Below, one piece after another: positions 4,682 through 6,027 of a stretch of DNA of 6,027 nt (its first letter is position 1; every line of letters starts with the position of its first letter). Under the pieces are notes generated by a model, which worked only from the letters and a program-made list of their open reading frames with translations, had not been told where the DNA came from and ran no database searches. The stretch lies in NCBI GenBank assembly GCA_021106775.1, contig JAIOTL010000319.1, positions 1 to 6,027 of the forward strand, written 5' to 3'. The position numbers were made by a program, and so were the translations under genes. The DNA is from Planctomycetota bacterium. Lineage in GTDB: Bacteria > Planctomycetota > UBA8742 > SKZP01 > JAIOTL01.

Positions 4682-6027
4682 TTATTTTATGCCGGCGATT
4701 TCTTGCAATCTGCGCCAGTTGTGAAGTCTGTCAAGGTTCGCTGCTTCCATCATCTCGGTCGCAACGCCACCCTTAAACTGCTTGCCGAATCTACCCTGAG
4801 TCTTCGCAAATGCAACAAAATCGATAGGATTTCCGTCCGCATCAAGCTTCCAGTCTTCCTTCAGTGCAGGATTGCCAGCAAGGTCAAAACGATCCTTGAA
4901 ACTGTCGCCTCTGCGCGGGTCATAGGTGAACAGTGGGAATGCACGACTATCGACTGCCAGCTTCGCCTGATCGAACGCTTCATCGTCGCCAATTCCATGC
5001 TCCGGCATGCAGGGCGTGTACACATTGACAAGTGCCGGTCCATCAAACTCGTTCGCTGCGATAATTGAACGCAGGAAATGATTGAAATGCATCGGCGTTG
5101 TCTGTGCCACGAAACAGTTCGGGTGCATCATTGCAATCATCGAGAGTTCCTTGCGATTCTCGGATTTGCCCGGGCTTGTTTTGCCGTGAGACGCCATTTT
5201 CGCAGCCTGTCCCATGAAGCTTGCAGTCGATGCTTGTCCGCCGGTGTTCGAATAAACCTGCGTGTCCAGACAAATCACGTTCACATCCATGTTCGACGCG
5301 AGAACTCGCGACAAAGGCTGGAAACCGATGTCATAAAGCGCACCGTCGCCGCCGACTGCCCAAATCTTTTTGTTTTCTCTGCCGATCTGGTCCCAGCGAA
5401 GTCTCGCACCCATTGCGAACGTTGCAACATTCTCAAACAATGAGTTGCTCCAGGGAACCATCATCGGGTTGAACGGGTAAGTCGAGCTGTAAACCGAGTT
5501 GCATCCCGTCGCTGCAAACATTGCGATTGATTCGCGACCGTATTTGAAGCCTGTGGCAGCAAGCATCAGACGAAGCGCGGTTGTTTCGCCACAGCCCATG
5601 CAAGAGCCAGCACCGCCGATGAACAGCCATGAATCATCCTTGAGAAGCATGTCCACGAGGACTTTTTCGTTGATGAATTCGTCTTTTGTGGGTGGCAGCG
5701 TATTTTTTGTGAACTCGACGTGCGAGTTTAAATTGCTCACGAATTCATCGTTTTTTGTTGTCATTGAAAGCGAGTTGTTTTTGCCGCAAACCTTGACGCA
5801 TTCGCCACAACCCTTGCATTTTCTTGTATCAATGCTGATTGTGAACATACCTGGTGTCAAACCTTTTTTCTCGCGCAATGCCCAGAATTTCTTTGGTTTT
5901 GCGAAAACTGATTTGATGAATTCCTGATTCTCCGCTGGTGCATCCGCGATTTTCGCGTTGAAATCATCTTCGCTCACAACCTTGGCGTAAATCGCAGCAT
6001 CTGGACAAACGTTGACGCATTCCATGC
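4682..6027 (-). CDS. nifJ: Pyruvate:ferredoxin (flavodoxin) oxidoreductase, C-terminal part (runs off window)
   Basis: This enzyme oxidatively decarboxylates pyruvate with CoA to acetyl-CoA and CO2, reducing ferredoxin or flavodoxin, in the cytoplasm of anaerobes. About 448 codons are visible; single-chain enzymes have about 1,170-1,200 residues, so the pyruvate- and CoA-binding parts lie to the right of the window. Numbering from the first visible Met, C3 and C7 followed by Pro, plus a probable Cys at the edge, finish the first ferredoxin motif, and C70, C73, C76 and C80 form the second. Ligands of the proximal 4Fe-4S cluster are C142 and C145 (SCMGCGETT), C175 (TGCNSVYSSTYPFNP) and C339 (YTPCMPEHG). 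The TPP/Mg site is GGDGALYDIG (225-234) and DTQVYSNTGGQAS (254-266). All key residues are present. Codons are richer in G+C than those of the membrane genes. The ATG near 6025 is internal, not the start. The order of cofactor motifs is the fused (NifJ) layout rather than separate Por subunits. Confidence 0.95.
   Translation of the reverse strand, partial: MECVNVCPDAAIYAKVVSEDDFNAKIADAPAENQEFIKSVFAKPKKFWALREKKGLTPGMFTISIDTRKCKGCGECVKVCGKNNSLSMTTKNDEFVSNLNSHVEFTKNTLPPTKDEFINEKVLVDMLLKDDSWLFIGGAGSCMGCGETTALRLMLAATGFKYGRESIAMFAATGCNSVYSSTYPFNPMMVPWSNSLFENVATFAMGARLRWDQIGRENKKIWAVGGDGALYDIGFQPLSRVLASNMDVNVICLDTQVYSNTGGQASTASFMGQAAKMASHGKTSPGKSENRKELSMIAMMHPNCFVAQTTPMHFNHFLRSIIAANEFDGPALVNVYTPCMPEHGIGDDEAFDQAKLAVDSRAFPLFTYDPRRGDSFKDRFDLAGNPALKEDWKLDADGNPIDFVAFAKTQGRFGKQFKGGVATEMMEAANLDRLHNWRRLQEIAGIK

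Noticed and set aside
4601..5927. Plus-strand open frames opposite the oxidoreductase (4601-5068, 5078-5443, 5499-5927)
   Set aside because: They are antisense to a well-conserved enzyme with all cofactor motifs in place, and their translations show no domain. They are shadows of its higher G+C coding pattern.
1..6027. tRNA, rRNA, CRISPR array, insertion sequence or phage attachment site
   Set aside because: No cloverleaf-like segment, no regularly spaced repeats, no transposase or integrase motif and no flanking terminal inverted repeats were seen on either strand.

Overview
The window is bacterial: genes are compact, most sit behind Shine-Dalgarno sites, sigma70-like -10 boxes precede some genes, and one intrinsic terminator is clear. 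The only metabolic gene is a single-chain pyruvate:ferredoxin oxidoreductase, an oxygen-sensitive iron-sulfur/TPP enzyme, so the host is probably an anaerobe or facultative anaerobe. No gene points to a particular phylum, and I do not name one.

Layout from left to right. (1) 1-182, minus strand: the N-terminal 60 residues of a DUF4234-type small membrane protein, with a good promoter and ribosome site. (2) 296-1587, minus strand: a secreted kelch beta-propeller protein. Its signal peptide and first beta-strands (1330-1587) lie in one frame, and the rest of the N-terminal domain plus six kelch repeats (296-1288 and its upstream extension) lie in another. A one-base frameshift therefore seems to have broken it, either in the genome or in the assembly. 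(3) 1668-2339, minus strand: a four-helix membrane protein whose N-terminus resembles DUF4234 and whose C-terminal tail is strongly acidic. (4) 2486-4617, plus strand: three tandem genes for related polytopic membrane proteins of no family I recognise. They share an N-terminal [T/S]PK motif, a two-helix hairpin and a conserved polar loop (YF-D, TPVS, DGSPL, DNS). (5) 4682-6027, minus strand: the C-terminal third or more of pyruvate:ferredoxin oxidoreductase, converging on the plus-strand genes and ending in a UUCG-loop terminator that overlaps the last codons of the third paralogue.

The membrane-protein genes are AT-rich (16-18 G+C per 60 bases in most lines I counted, 24 in one), while the kelch and oxidoreductase genes are clearly richer (27-31 per 60). 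The most unusual content is the three-paralogue membrane cassette, which looks like a family that grew by tandem and internal duplication. Nothing in the sequence links it biochemically to the oxidoreductase. A joint envelope role for the membrane proteins and the secreted kelch protein is possible but rests only on proximity.
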